This document shows, in pieces, positions 10,501-22,303 of a stretch of DNA of 64,000 nucleotides (positions within the stretch are counted from its first letter, which is position 1; each line of letters starts with the position of its first letter). The position numbers were made by a program, and so were the translations under genes. Source of the DNA: Brachycybe producta (Eukaryota > Arthropoda > Diplopoda > Playtdesmida > Andrognathidae); assembly GCA_036925085.1 (NCBI GenBank), contig JAUPFP010000016.1, positions 899,501-963,500 of the forward strand, in the 5' to 3' direction. The notes beneath the pieces are model-generated. The model was not told the DNA's origin, searched no databases, and saw nothing but the letters and a program-made list of their open reading frames with translations.

Positions 10501-13500
10501 AATCAAGCGGCAATAATGACTTTAAAAAGAATTTTAAGGAGGGTGGGGTTTAGATGAGGGATTGAGTAGAAAAAAAGGTTACAACAAATTGCCACAAGAA
10601 ATTCACTCAAGTAAAACAAAAAGTACCACTCAATATATCATTTTTCTGCTTTTTTTGAGCCAACTTCTTTCTGTCGAATTTCTGGACAGATCTCGATCAC
10701 AATCAGATCTCAAATATAGAAAAAAAATTTCAAAACAGAACTTGTCTAATTTGAATAATTTTATTCTATTTATTTTGCATAAAGTAGGAAGAGAAAAAAA
10801 AAAGAAGCTGAAATTGTTTCAAGTTTTTTTAAATTCTGCCACGCGGAATGGAATTTTATCCGTCAAAAGAAAGCAAACAGCAGGACACATCATTCCTAGA
10901 AGGGAGAGCCCCTTCTATTTTTGGTTCCCCTCTTCTATTTGTATAAACTCAAAAATTTCCTTGATGTGTTTTTTTTATTGTAATGTGTGAGAATGTATAT
11001 TTTCTGCTTGTTTTTCTGTCTTGCTGCTCTGGTTTTCTGTTTCTCTAATCATACCTAACAATTTCTCAATGTGTGGCTCTCATGCCTGATGATATACCTG
11101 AGAATATCAGAACATTGCCCACATTTTAGTCAGATAATGACATTGAGCAGAAGTTTTCGCTCTTCTTAGAACCGTGCAGCTGACGAATATATATTGGTAC
11201 AAACCAGAAGCAGAAAAATCACCAGGTAGTGTAACATTTCGGACAAATATTTAAATTTACTCTGCGTTTCCATTGAGAAAAAGAAAATGTTTTCTCTTAC
11301 AAATTACACTTGTAGATAAAGTGCTGATCCCATTGGCAATATTTAAAGCAAGATTCACTGCAATGTGTCCTTGAATTAATTGCAATTGCCAATGTGATAA
11401 TACTCTTTAAAGCGGTTTCTTACACACACCGTCTTACAGGAAATGCTAGCCTTCGTTCAATTTTTCTATGCAAGATTCATAATAATATTTAACTTGTTAC
11501 ACAAATTCTTGCGAGAAAAATAGCCAGCGTGATTGCCACTTTTAGTTGAAATCTTGAAAAGACGCAACAGAATGCGTGCCGTACAAGTTCATATCAATGT
11601 TTTCCATATGACAACAACCGATTCTTGAGAAAACATCCCTACATCATTTTACCCCGTTTTCTCTTACATAACAACTTATTCCTGTGACCATACATTTTAA
11701 AGAATATTTCAGATTTCACAGATGAGACATATTTTTTTAAAAAAAAAAAACTAATGCACATCAAATTATTAAAAGTACTGAAATTGACTTCAGAAATATT
11801 TTATGAATTTTGGTATTCACACTGAATGTAAAATCTAAACTCCTAGCAACACACACATGTTGTTGAAATATATTTACCTTGATCAATTTCAGTCACAGCC
11901 TCCCTTAAATTTCTTCCACTTGATAGACAATTTATAGTTTTTTTTTCTACATTTGTTTAGATACTGTATACATGTATATCTTTAGATATTTCTCCAGAGA
12001 CTTTTTTTTTCCAAATCGGTTTTTCATATCTATGTTTTTATAATAGACATCATAGTCAATTCTAGTTACCTGTTCCTATGAAAATAACATTTGCAATACA
12101 AAAATTAGTAAATTATAAACATGAATCTAAAAAGAGATTTTTGAAAAGGTATTCATTCGAATGAAATAGTCCTATGCTTTTTGCATTAAAAAAGACTAGT
12201 TCGATCGAGGCTGTAGAATTACCCTACAATGAGCCAGAACATGTAGGTCAATTTTGGCCTCTAATTGCAAAAAAAGCATTTATATTTTTGCCGCATTTAT
12301 AAACAACCACCTATAACTAGGTAACACTGGGAACAAGCGTTTAGTGGAATTAACACTGAATTGTGTTGGGCAAAGTCATGGCTGTATGCAGCTTCAGCTT
12401 TTTGTGGGGTTAGCAGGTCCGTCAAGTTGCCCCCCCCCAATAGTGGGGGCCTCCAAACCCTCCCCCTGAATAAGGCCATGGGCAAAGTACTTTAAAATGT
12501 ATTCGAAAATACAAACACAAAAATACACACCATTTTATTATTAAACAGATTTGGTTTATAAAATGCATTTTGACAAACCTTGGAAGTGAAAATAAAAATG
12601 GCTGTGGCGAAAAGCAATGCCCACAAAAGCCAATGAAACCCAAGACAAGTTGGTTTCAAATTTGTTGAAAGTAACCTAAACTTTCAAAAGGTTTTCCGCT
12701 AAAACCTTACAGTCAATGGCGGCCAGGTTGCAACTTAACAAAATGTCTTTCACTATTGGAATGCCTGTTTCAATTGCATTAATCGGAAAATCAAGTTTTA
12801 ATTCTCATTAAAAGTAGAGTAACAGAATTTCAAATACTCTATTTTACTAATCATAACCACAAAATTAAGAAGAAAAAAAGTGTTTTAATAATTATTAAAA
12901 AAAAACAATGATTTAATTAAAATTGGAATTAACTCGCATCGAACATCAATACGATTCAGATGCTACAACAACGACAATTGTCAAATCACTTTCAATCAAA
13001 ATTTATATGAAGTTAACCCGAGTTTGCATCGGTTAAACCAGAGAATAAACTTTTGTATACCTCTGAAAACGATACCTTGTTATAACTTATATTGAAAATG
13101 TGCCTCTATTTCAATGATGATTCGGTAAACCATTCAATTTTCAGGAATGCATTCTTATCGGTATCATTAAGTGAGGTATGACTGCACTTGCATTAATTTA
13201 CCTCATTTAAACTCTATTTAAAGCCATTAACAATTACAAAAAAAGTATTATTGTATGAATTGTTTTTTGATAGCAAATTAAGACATAAAATCGGTTCTTT
13301 CATTTTCTAATTTCTGTAAACAATGTGTGTTTTTTTTTTGTTATTTAGTTCCAGACTCCCTTCAATTTTAATGAGACTATGTGCCGTTGCCTAAGTTACA
13401 TTAAACACTCGCCACTAAAAAAAAATAAGTACCCGGTACCAAATGCTATTTGAAGGGTGCAATTTTGGTAATCTCACCCATTTTACGCAGACGACATATT

Positions 13501-16500
13501 TAGAAACAAATGAGCCAAAACATTATAGTATATATTTATATTTCTTTATTTTTTGTTCGTTTGTAACGAAAAAAAATACCATTTATTAGTAATATAAATC
13601 TTCGTAATTCTTGCATTATAAATCTTCATATTCCTTTTTATATAATGTATATATGTAAAAGATCTTTCAGTGTTTCCAAAGTTTTCAGCATATTTCACTC
13701 CAATCTTTCGTCTAGGCAAAAGCAAAACATATGAAAATCTATTGCTATTTATTTTGTTTAAATCAACTTAATTTTTCGACAGGAGGTCTCCAAATGTTTT
13801 CAGAGGAGGGCTACATAAGAATTTTGAAAGTGGTGGAAACGTTGAAGCTGCATCGTTTTTGATTAGTTAATCGCACTTCAAAAATTCGATTATTTTTGTA
13901 AAGAGGGTTAATTTTTTTAATAAAATGGCGTCTTGTAATTTGCTAATGTGTGACACGCACGACCAGTAAAACTCACTATAGTTCTGCATTTCAGAAAACA
14001 CTACTGAATTAGTTGAAGAATTGAAATTATTCAACTTTACTTTGAACTCACTTTTTTTTTTAATTTTTCCCTGCGGTTTTGCAAAATGTTAGGGATTTAA
14101 GTGAAACTTTTTTCAACAGAAACATTACGAAAAAAACAAAAACAAAATTCAACGTAGTTGGTGATAATGCTAAACAAATTTTCATAATGATACCGTTCAA
14201 AGTAAACTTTTTACGAAGTTTTGAAAAAGGCGAAAATAATTTTTGTGAATGTTGATGTAAATAACCTGAAGATGGGTCATTTTGAAATTACTACACATTA
14301 AAATGTTTATTTTTTAATATATTGCTATAAAATAGCTTTTAGTAGAATCTAATTATACCATTCTAGTTTTGTAAACAATTTGAATTTAATCGTAATGTTG
14401 TTCCTGAAAAAGACCCATAAAGGCCTTGAAACATCTGTTCTTCAGCCTGCTTCTAAATTTTCTTAATTATTTTCATTATCAATCATTATTTACCTTATCT
14501 TCTAAAATGAAGAATAACGACAGATCGATTCCATTGTTTCTAGTTTGTTTAAATATTTTCAAAAATAAATTGTTACTTATTATTTTACTAATTTAATTAA
14601 AAACTAGAACTTATATCTTTAGTTAATATGTATTTTGAATTTTTTTTTTAAAAAAATCTAATTCTCAAAAAATAATGACAAAGATTTAAAAACAAATCTA
14701 AAAAAAAAAGAAACATTCTCCGACTTACCATCCAACATACCACGGCATCGATCCATCCTTAAGTTGAGACCTTTCTGAACTCATCTCAAAAAAATCACTC
14801 AAAGATCGAAACTCGGTACGATATGGAAAAAACTGGCAACTGTCACGAAAATAACTCTGCGAGGCCAAACTTTCGTCTCCGACATACAACGACTTAAGGA
14901 AGTCGAAAGAAAACGTTTCGAGGGCCGACCAGTTTTGAGTTGCATCTGTGATGACCACGGGACGTCCTGTATAAGCGTACCTTATTTTTTTTTTTCAATA
15001 TCGGCAAAGAAAAAAATGTAGATATAAATAAAAACTAAAATTTAAAACAGTTCAGTTATATAATGAAAGATAGTGGCTGTGTCCGGAAACTAAAGGCGAT
15101 TTCCATATATGCTTTCAAAAACTCCATAGGCGGATGATTGCTTGAATTCTAGTAAGTTTATCTTAGTAAACATATTTATGTGTTCATATTCAACTCATAG
15201 CCATATTCAATTTAATCTTTTCAAGATGGGATGCTTGTTTTCCTAAAGCCCAGTACAGGAAAACAATGCCAGGAAGTCGCCAGGAAACAATGTCGCCAGC
15301 AATGTTTCACAACGACTGGGGACGTCTTTGCGGATACAAAGTAATATCGTTTGAGTTTCAAAGATTGTTGCTTGTTTCCCACTTCAAATGGAAAACATTG
15401 CTCAAAGTACTTTGAAGCGACTACAAACGCAACACTTAACAGCTCTGGTGCCTCAACAAATCCATTGCTAAACTGAACAACAGACACTGAATTCGATTTG
15501 GACGAATAATATTACAGATAAATAGCTTTTTTTTAGTTTCCGGACGCAATAATTATTAGAGTCGTACTTTTCTTGAAAATATGATGGAGAAATGGCCGAA
15601 ACGACGTCAACTTGTTCAATATTTCGACACATGGAGCAACGAACTGGAGGTCTGAAGATGTCTTGAACAACATTCGGCATCTCGATCGTACACTGGATAA
15701 ATTAAAATTCAAAACTAATATTTTTTGTTAATGTTTAAGATACAAATAACTAAGTTTATTTGAAAACAAAGTTTTAAATAAAAGAATGAAACAATCATAA
15801 TTTCAAAACTATCTTGAAAAACAAACTTTTTGTTTTTACTAACTTAATAGACGGAATTTCAGATCGCGCAGATCTTCAAAATTTAAAAAAAAATTCGTAG
15901 TTATATCAGTAAAAGTTGAATTGTAAAAAAAAATCAAGGTAACCTTTTTATGACAATTTAAAAACAATGATTTTCGCAGTAAACATAAGGGATGAACTTG
16001 GAGAAAAAACAACCAGGAAAAAAATATTTTCTCGGCCCTATGTAAATTTATACATGACCAAAGCCTCACTATTATAGTCTAGGTCAGTGGTCTCAAACTG
16101 GGGACCCGTGGGCCACTTGTGGTCAGCAGCGACCTCCTGAGTGGCCCACAGACACTTTCAGAAAAAAATTAAAAAAATTGAAACAAAAATTTGAAGATTC
16201 CAACAACGACCTGGGCAGCAAATTCTACCAGTTTGTTAAATATTTTTGATCTGGTTGCTCCGGTTCTGTCAATATTCGGAATATTTATCGAATACTTTTT
16301 CTCCAGGATGAACGTTGTGAAAACCGTGGAGAGGAATAGGCTCACAAATTATCATTTAGTTTCATTGTTTAAAGTACCGGTAGCGCGACTGCTCAAAGTT
16401 TTTCCCCCAAACATGGACTATTTGGTTGCTGAAAATAAGAGCCCAGATGTGACGTCAAAAGATGTATAATTTTTTATTTTGATTTCCACTGTATTTTAAA

Positions 16501-17804
16501 TAAATTACACTGAATTTAAAATAATTCACAGTATTTGTTGAGTTGCAAGGGGGACTTGCAACTCAACAAATCGAAACCTGATTTCTAGCTCTAAAATTTG
16601 GCACGCTTTGAAAATCAGGTCTGGAATGCGAGCCGAACTAAAAATGCCGGAGTGGCCCACGGTTACAAACGAGTTTGAGACCACTAGTCTAGGCAGAAGA
16701 GTATGGTCAAGTGTGATCCAATATCGCACTAGAGATTTTCAATTAAAATCCAATGTATTTAGAAAGTCAGCGTTTACACTTATGGCCACAAACAGATCAT
16801 GTTTTTCCATTTGTTTTTCCGACTTATCCATTTTATAGGTATCTTTTGAAATTTTACATGCGTTTCGCCGATTTGTTTCTATTTTTTTTAAGTAATTGCT
16901 CATGTTCTCATCATTGTAAAAGCATTTCGGTTTGAACAAACGTGCATGTCACCACGCCCAGGATTGACAAGCCGGAATTGACCATCTGTACTATGCAGTT
17001 TGAAATGCGAGCTCAACGAACATACATTTTTGTTAAGATTTGACTTGGTTCTGTTGTGATTACACGCAATAAAAGTGTCATTTTCTTACTTTACACTAAA
17101 TTTTGCACTAATCAGAAATGAAATAAGTAAAACACTAAGGTCCCAATATTGCCACGCTTTCCAATACTTGATTCCCCGCACTTATTTCTAGGTAGAAATA
17201 GTTTGTTTTTTTTTACAAAAAAATCAACTATTTGTATGAAAAATTTTTAAAACTTTTTGAAATTACCATAAAAAGTTTATTTTCTAATATATTATATAAT
17301 ATATTGTTCATGTGAAAATACCATTTACTATTTTCTTCAAACTTTTTAATTTTTAAAAGATATACATAAAAAAATCGAAATAAAACTAAGAAGAATTTGC
17401 ACATAAAATGCATTAGAAATTAATCTTTATTACATCTTAATAAATTATATATTAAAAGATAAACACACCTGTTCGGAAAAAAAGTTGCGTCCTTTGATTG
17501 CAAACCAAACATTGGTGAAACCTCGACTATTGTAGAGTTCACAACGACAGATGACGACCGCAAATGCGACGACGACGACCAAAACAAAACCGCAAACAAA
17601 AACACGAGAAAGTTGCACACTTGAATCTCGACTTTTTTCATTTTCCTTTGATTTTTTCTCCTTATTATTGTAATATTTGTTATTTGAATTTAAAATTGAC
17701 TGAACTGAAGGTAAATTCTTCAATCTTTGCTCAACTATTCCCCAAGATCTCGCTTTTTCAGCAACTTTCTCAAATAAAACTATTAGCTCTTGTTCTGATG
17801 ACAT
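7550..17804 (-). CDS. Type II membrane protein with JmjC (cupin_8) oxygenase domain (6 exons, complete)
   Basis: Exons in coding order are 17804-17469, 15692-15568, 14980-14729, 8641-8506, 8276-8147 and 7635-7550. All are GT-AG and phase-consistent, giving 354 aa. Residues 1-66 are charged and probably cytosolic; about 67-87 form one membrane segment (VFVCGFVLVVVVAFAVVICR). The rest is predicted lumenal or extracellular, with two nearby Cys (VRCSMC), then a cupin_8/JmjC domain: PVVITDATQNW, MGSPGYGAHMHIDHVGNPSW, then KKWTLVPPPE. Fe(II) ligands would be H283 and D285 (HID) and a distal His at about 336 (DTNSWFHQT). This predicts a 2-oxoglutarate-dependent hydroxylase or demethylase acting on the far side of a membrane; its substrate is unknown. 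A minus-strand AATAAA is at about 7443. I recognise the domain, not a named orthologue. Confidence 0.85.
8642..14728. other. Large intron of the JmjC gene
   Basis: About 6 kb of AT-rich intron between exons 3 and 4. I see no further exon. A weak inverted pair (near CATCGACTCATGCCTCAACT at 8830 and its partial complement near 9065) suggests a decayed MITE. Short C and A tracts occur (for example at 12,430). ORFs such as 9888-10,133 and 10,562-10,990 look like chance open frames. Confidence 0.5.
15079..15548. mobile_element. Nonautonomous element with GTCCGGAAACTAAA termini
   Basis: Inverted ends GTGTCCGGAAACTAAA (about 15079) and TTTAGTTTCCGGACGC (about 15531-15546) bound about 470 bp inside the JmjC gene's intron 2. 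The 88-codon minus ORF inside lacks recognisable transposase motifs. Confidence 0.75.
16085..16686 (+). mobile_element. hAT transposon remnant with transposase C-terminal fragment
   Basis: Terminal inverted repeats CAGTGGTCTCAAACTGGGG and its complement end (CGAGTTTGAGACCACTA) are flanked by 8-bp near-identical target duplications GTCTAGGT / GTCTAGGC (16077-16084 and 16687-16694), the hAT signature. The internal plus-strand frame (about 16250-16440) encodes IFIEYFFSRMNVVKT..RNRLTNYHL, matching the C-terminal dimerisation region of hAT transposases. The N-terminus and catalytic core are absent, so the copy is nonautonomous. It lies in intron 1 of the JmjC gene. Confidence 0.85.
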
Positions 17805-20635
17805 TTCTACTAAAGTACTAATATTATAACAGAGAGAGAGAGAGGGGGGAAAGAAATTACATTTGCCTTGTTATTGAACAGGCAGGCTGTGAAATGAGAT
17901 AAAACCACCGTCAAAGCAGACGACATCTAACAAGAGAGACAGATTTAACATTTACAGGGTGTCTTCTTAACTCTTCAATTGCCATACATTTATAATTGCA
18001 ATGATGCACAACATTTTTTTTAAAGTGGTAGACAGTAGTTTTAGCAGACCACAATGGTGATGAGAGGCTGCGTCCAACCAAAAGTAGCAACCACGGCCTG
18101 AGAAGCAAAGCAGCGGAAAACACTATGTCTCACCACAAAGTGGTCCGTGTGAAGACGGAATTAGCGTCTTGGTAGTTCGAGTGCAAAATGAAGTCAGCTT
18201 GTTTATCCTGTGCAAAGCCACCTGCAACAACATTTTGCAATCGAATTCAACCACTAAAAAGTGGTCCGTGTACCAAACGCCTTAGTCATAAGTTGTTAGG
18301 CCAAACATAATTTTTAATTTTTCATAATGTGAAAAGTGAGTTTTGTGAGACCTCAAAGTTGGTTTTAAAAGAATTGTAGCATCGAAACTAGCCCCGTTTA
18401 TTTAAAAAAACGAAAACAATTCTTTCAATATCTAGGTGATAGGTTGGTTTGCACTTGAGGTTGCAACTTTTTAAAATGAAAAACAACTGATTACAGGACC
18501 AGAAGTTTGAGTTTTCTAGAATATTTCTAGAGAATATTCTGTAATTTAAAAAATTAAATGGTGTGAAACTATTTGTTTTATTATAATTAGAAATTTAAAA
18601 ACTTGAATAATGTAATCACACTTTACAAATTATAGAAATTTAAATATTTATACATGTTTGCGTACTTTTTAGTTTAAATATTTTACTTGCAAAAAAAAAA
18701 AAAGACAAAAGAAGAGTACTAAAAAAAGTTAAGTATTGCCTTACATGTTCATTTTTGTGGCACCCTGTAAAGTATCACAACTAGAACTAATGACATCTAG
18801 TGAACATAAGAAGAGGCTATGTTTAAAATTTAATACCTGTTTTTCATTCATAGCATAATATTATACACTTCATGGCTTCTAAACCTAGTTTGCAATATTA
18901 TGTTTCAAATGCGATAGCAGTTGTTTCAAGCTCGCACTTTTACAGCCATAACCACCTGGTAATTATGACTATTAAAAAACTATAACCATGGTAACAATGT
19001 TTGCTAATGGTAGTAAATATTCAGTTAAGTCGGGTTAACCATTCAATAAGACTGCTGGTTCTGAATAGTTAAATACTAGGGACTACAGCAAGCTTAGCGA
19101 GATGAAAATTTATATAAAAAAATTAGTGCAGTTTTTACAATTTTAAAACGAGTTTCCACGCTGAACTGGTAAACCAAACTAAAATGCTGATTTTGAAATT
19201 GCTCTTCCAGAAGAAATACATTTTATCCTCCAGAGAAAGAATTTTAAGAATTTTCCATTTTAATTCTCTTGTAAAAGATAATTTTGCCAAATCTTGTGAT
19301 GAAATCGGTCTCATCTCAATTTCATTTTTATTCAACTTCATGTTTTTGTCGACAAAATGTGTTTTTTTTTATTAATGTTAGAAGACGTCTGTGCCGTTAC
19401 TTCTACATCACTGCAGGCCATGGTTGGAAATAAAAATCATGATTTTTTGGAAAATTTACCAAAATATCATATTTCTTATATATATATCATATTTTAATTT
19501 ATATTATATTTAATGTTTTAACTGTTAACTCGAGTTTCAGTCTTTATTCTACGAGCCAATAATTATTGATTAATTTTTTTTAAATAAAAAAAACATGGCC
19601 AAATTTTATGTTCCTCGTTAATTTCAATTCAAGGAATAATTAAGACCATCCAATACAAATTTAATATTAATAGACAAAAACCTAATTCATAATTAAATAA
19701 TACGTTTTGGAAAAAAATATTAAATGTATCGGCATTACTATCGGCCGATTCCGGCATATCAACGGAACTATCGCGCGGTCGGTCGGGGCGCTAATAAATT
19801 CCTTTTTCGTAAATCAAAAAAATTGTAAAAATTGTTGCAAATATATTTTGCGACAATTTTAACAAGCACAAGTTCGAGCTAAAAAAACGACAATCTTTTT
19901 TGTAGCCTTTGCGCTTACTATAGGAGCTCATACGTGTACACAACATACAAAATTAAAATTATAAAATCGGGGGCATAGCTTGGGCCCGCAGACCGCGTCA
20001 CTAGGGGGGGCGCAGGAGGTTTTCTGGCGCAATGTTAAGTATTAATTAGTAAGGCAACCATAAATAAAAATGCACTTTTAATAAAAAATAACAAAATAAA
20101 AATAAAAAATAACTGAGTCTTTATAAATTATAAGGCTATGCTAGATGCTGGTTTCACCTTTGAATTGTAGCCTCTAACCAGGTTCTATAACTGAAAAACG
20201 TAGTTTTTCGTTTACTTATGTATTTTTTTGGAGGGGTGTACGTACTGAAGATTTTTGCCTCCGGGCGCCAAAAACCTAAAATGTTGAAAATGAATATCAT
20301 TTTTTCGAAAAAATTTTTCTAAACTTCAAAACTTCTTTTAATTAAAATTCTACTAGAAAACAATTTCAATTTCCAGCAAAACAAACAAAAGAAAAAGTTT
20401 AAAAATATATATTATACCTAAGTATATATACGGCGACTAAAGAAGACAACAACAATACTTCGAAGAAGAAGAAAAAAAAAAACAACTGATTAGTCCTAAA
20501 AATAACTAATAAACAAGCTCAACTATAATAATTAATAACAAACTCAAATATAATTAAGAGTTTAAAAAACTTCAGAAGACTAAAAACAAAAATAAGAAAG
20601 TCTGAAACGCTAATGAAAATGTCCTCCATTGACCC
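17805..20635. other. Spacer between JmjC gene and nested transposons
   Basis: No gene recognised. It contains a short (GA)n/G tract at about 17,831-17,850 and foldback-like stretches at about 17,980-18,290 that repeat AAAGTGGTCCGTGT and resemble pieces at 7795 and 21,640. A GC-richer patch at about 19,740-20,030 may be decayed transposon DNA. Confidence 0.4.
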
Positions 20636-21478
20636 GGAGCCCGTTTCACAAAACTACAAGTGTTGTCACAAGTTGGTTGGAACAGGCGTTTTATACAAAA
20701 TTCCAAAACTTGTTTGTAACAAGTAAAATTGGACTTGTCTGCAATAGGGTTTCCATTACCGGTCACTTTATAGCATTACCGAAACCGGTAATATCGGTAA
20801 ATTTCGGTAATAAAGCAAAAACTTTAATAAGCGCTGTAAAAAAAAAAACCTAAAAAATTGAATACCATTTTTTTTTACTTCAGTTTTTGAAAAAACTCTT
20901 GGTTTCTACGCATAATTAAGTGAAATTTTAATTTTAAACTCAGTGGTTCTTAAATATTGGTCAATTATTTTATTCAAATTAATATAATTTTTTTTTACCG
21001 AAAAACCGTTATTGAAAGGTCAATTTACCGGTAACGATAAAGTCGGTAATGGAAACCCTAGTCTGCAACAAGTGTAGATGGCAAAACTTGTTAATAACAA
21101 CTTACAAGAACATAATCTATAAAAGAGTCATTTGTTTTCTTTTGTGTAATTCAATATTGTGAACAATGTCTAAAAGTTTTGCATTAGGAAATAAACTGTG
21201 TATTTAAAAAGAAATACGAGACAGTTAATTAAGGACATTCTGCTTAATTTCAAAACACGTGTTAAACAATCTACATACCTTTTTTTTTTAGTTAGGTAGA
21301 AAATCTTTGATTGGCAACAAATGTCAGTCATAAGTTTATCAACTACACTTGTTGGTTACAAGTGATCTTTCGTGGTTTACAAGTAATTCGCTTGTAAACT
21401 TGTGTAAACGTGTATACTTGTACTTTTTTAAAACGCTAATAAGCAGATATTTTACAAACTTTTTTGAAACAGGCTCCA
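20636..21478. mobile_element. Outer MITE interrupted by a hAT-type insertion
   Basis: Inverted ends GGAGCCCGTTTCACAAAA (20636) and the complement in TTTTTGAAACAGGCTCC (ending about 21478) bound a noncoding element. Without the internal insertion (20745-21068) it would be about 520 bp. Confidence 0.75.
20745..21060. mobile_element. hAT-type MITE with perfect 8-bp target duplication
   Basis: Inverted ends TAGGGTTTCCATTACCGG and its complement are flanked on both sides by GTCTGCAA (20737-20744 and 21061-21068). It is 316 bp, has no ORF, and is inserted inside the outer MITE. Confidence 0.9.
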
Positions 21479-21642
21479 GATAGTGCCCACTGAATACTTC
21501 TTCTACTTGTGCGTGGTGAAAAACGATTTTCGATTGTTTATAGCTTTAAAGAGATTATTACCAAACCTTCAAGATCATCTCCGAGGCATTTTTCAGTTAT
21601 TTTTTTAAAAAAAACTTGATCAAAAAACAATCGTCATGCAAA

Positions 21643-21858
21643 AAAGCCCCTGTACACAGAACCACTTTTTGACCACATTTCGACTGCAAAATGAAGTCAG
21701 GGTTGTTGTGAAAACCGACTACGTCAAGTACACTACAGTGCTTGGACTGCGGTCCAAATGTGCCCACATGCCAAAGACTGAAGCGGTCGGTTTTGACAAC
21801 AACCCGACTTCATTTTGTAATAGAAAAGTAGTCTGGAAAAAGTAGTCCATGTGTCAAG
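21643..21858. mobile_element. Foldback element, about 215 bp
   Basis: The arms AAAATGAAGTCAGGGTTGTT (near 21689) and the complement of AACAACCCGACTTCATTTTG (near 21799) pair almost completely. ORFs in this interval are products of the palindrome. Confidence 0.75.
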
Positions 21859-22303
21859 GAACCTAATGTTAGCGAAAACAAACCCACAACTTTGAAAATG
21901 CAAACCTCGCGTTTGGTTTCGAAAAACCCACACCTCGGATGTACAACTGTAGATTCTAATAGTTTTCTAATATTAATATTAATGCCTGGTGATTAGTGCT
22001 CGATCGTACAGGTCGTGCAGTTAGTTATTGAGTTGTCAAATAATCACACTAAGTTCCGAAACTTACGTCAAATACGAAAATCTCATTCGTAGTCATGTTG
22101 GGTCATTTTGGAGACTGTTCGTCAACACTAAATCGCTGTATGGTTGTAACGAAACCACAAACTTACGAAGAAACAACTTCAAAAACATAAAAGAAATATT
22201 AACAAACTTAAAGTATGTTCGATTAAAACTTTCAAAAACAAAGACTCAGTTCAACTGAAAAATCCCGGTGCAATTTGAAAACGTATATTTAGAAACTTGT
22301 TTC

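Noticed and set aside
10562..10990. 142-codon open frame in the JmjC gene intron
   Set aside because: It has no ATG at its start, Lys/Phe/Leu-rich composition from A- and T-tracts, and no family resemblance.
15221..15487. 88-codon minus-strand ORF
   Set aside because: It lies within the nonautonomous element bounded by GTCCGGAAAC ends and shows no transposase motif.
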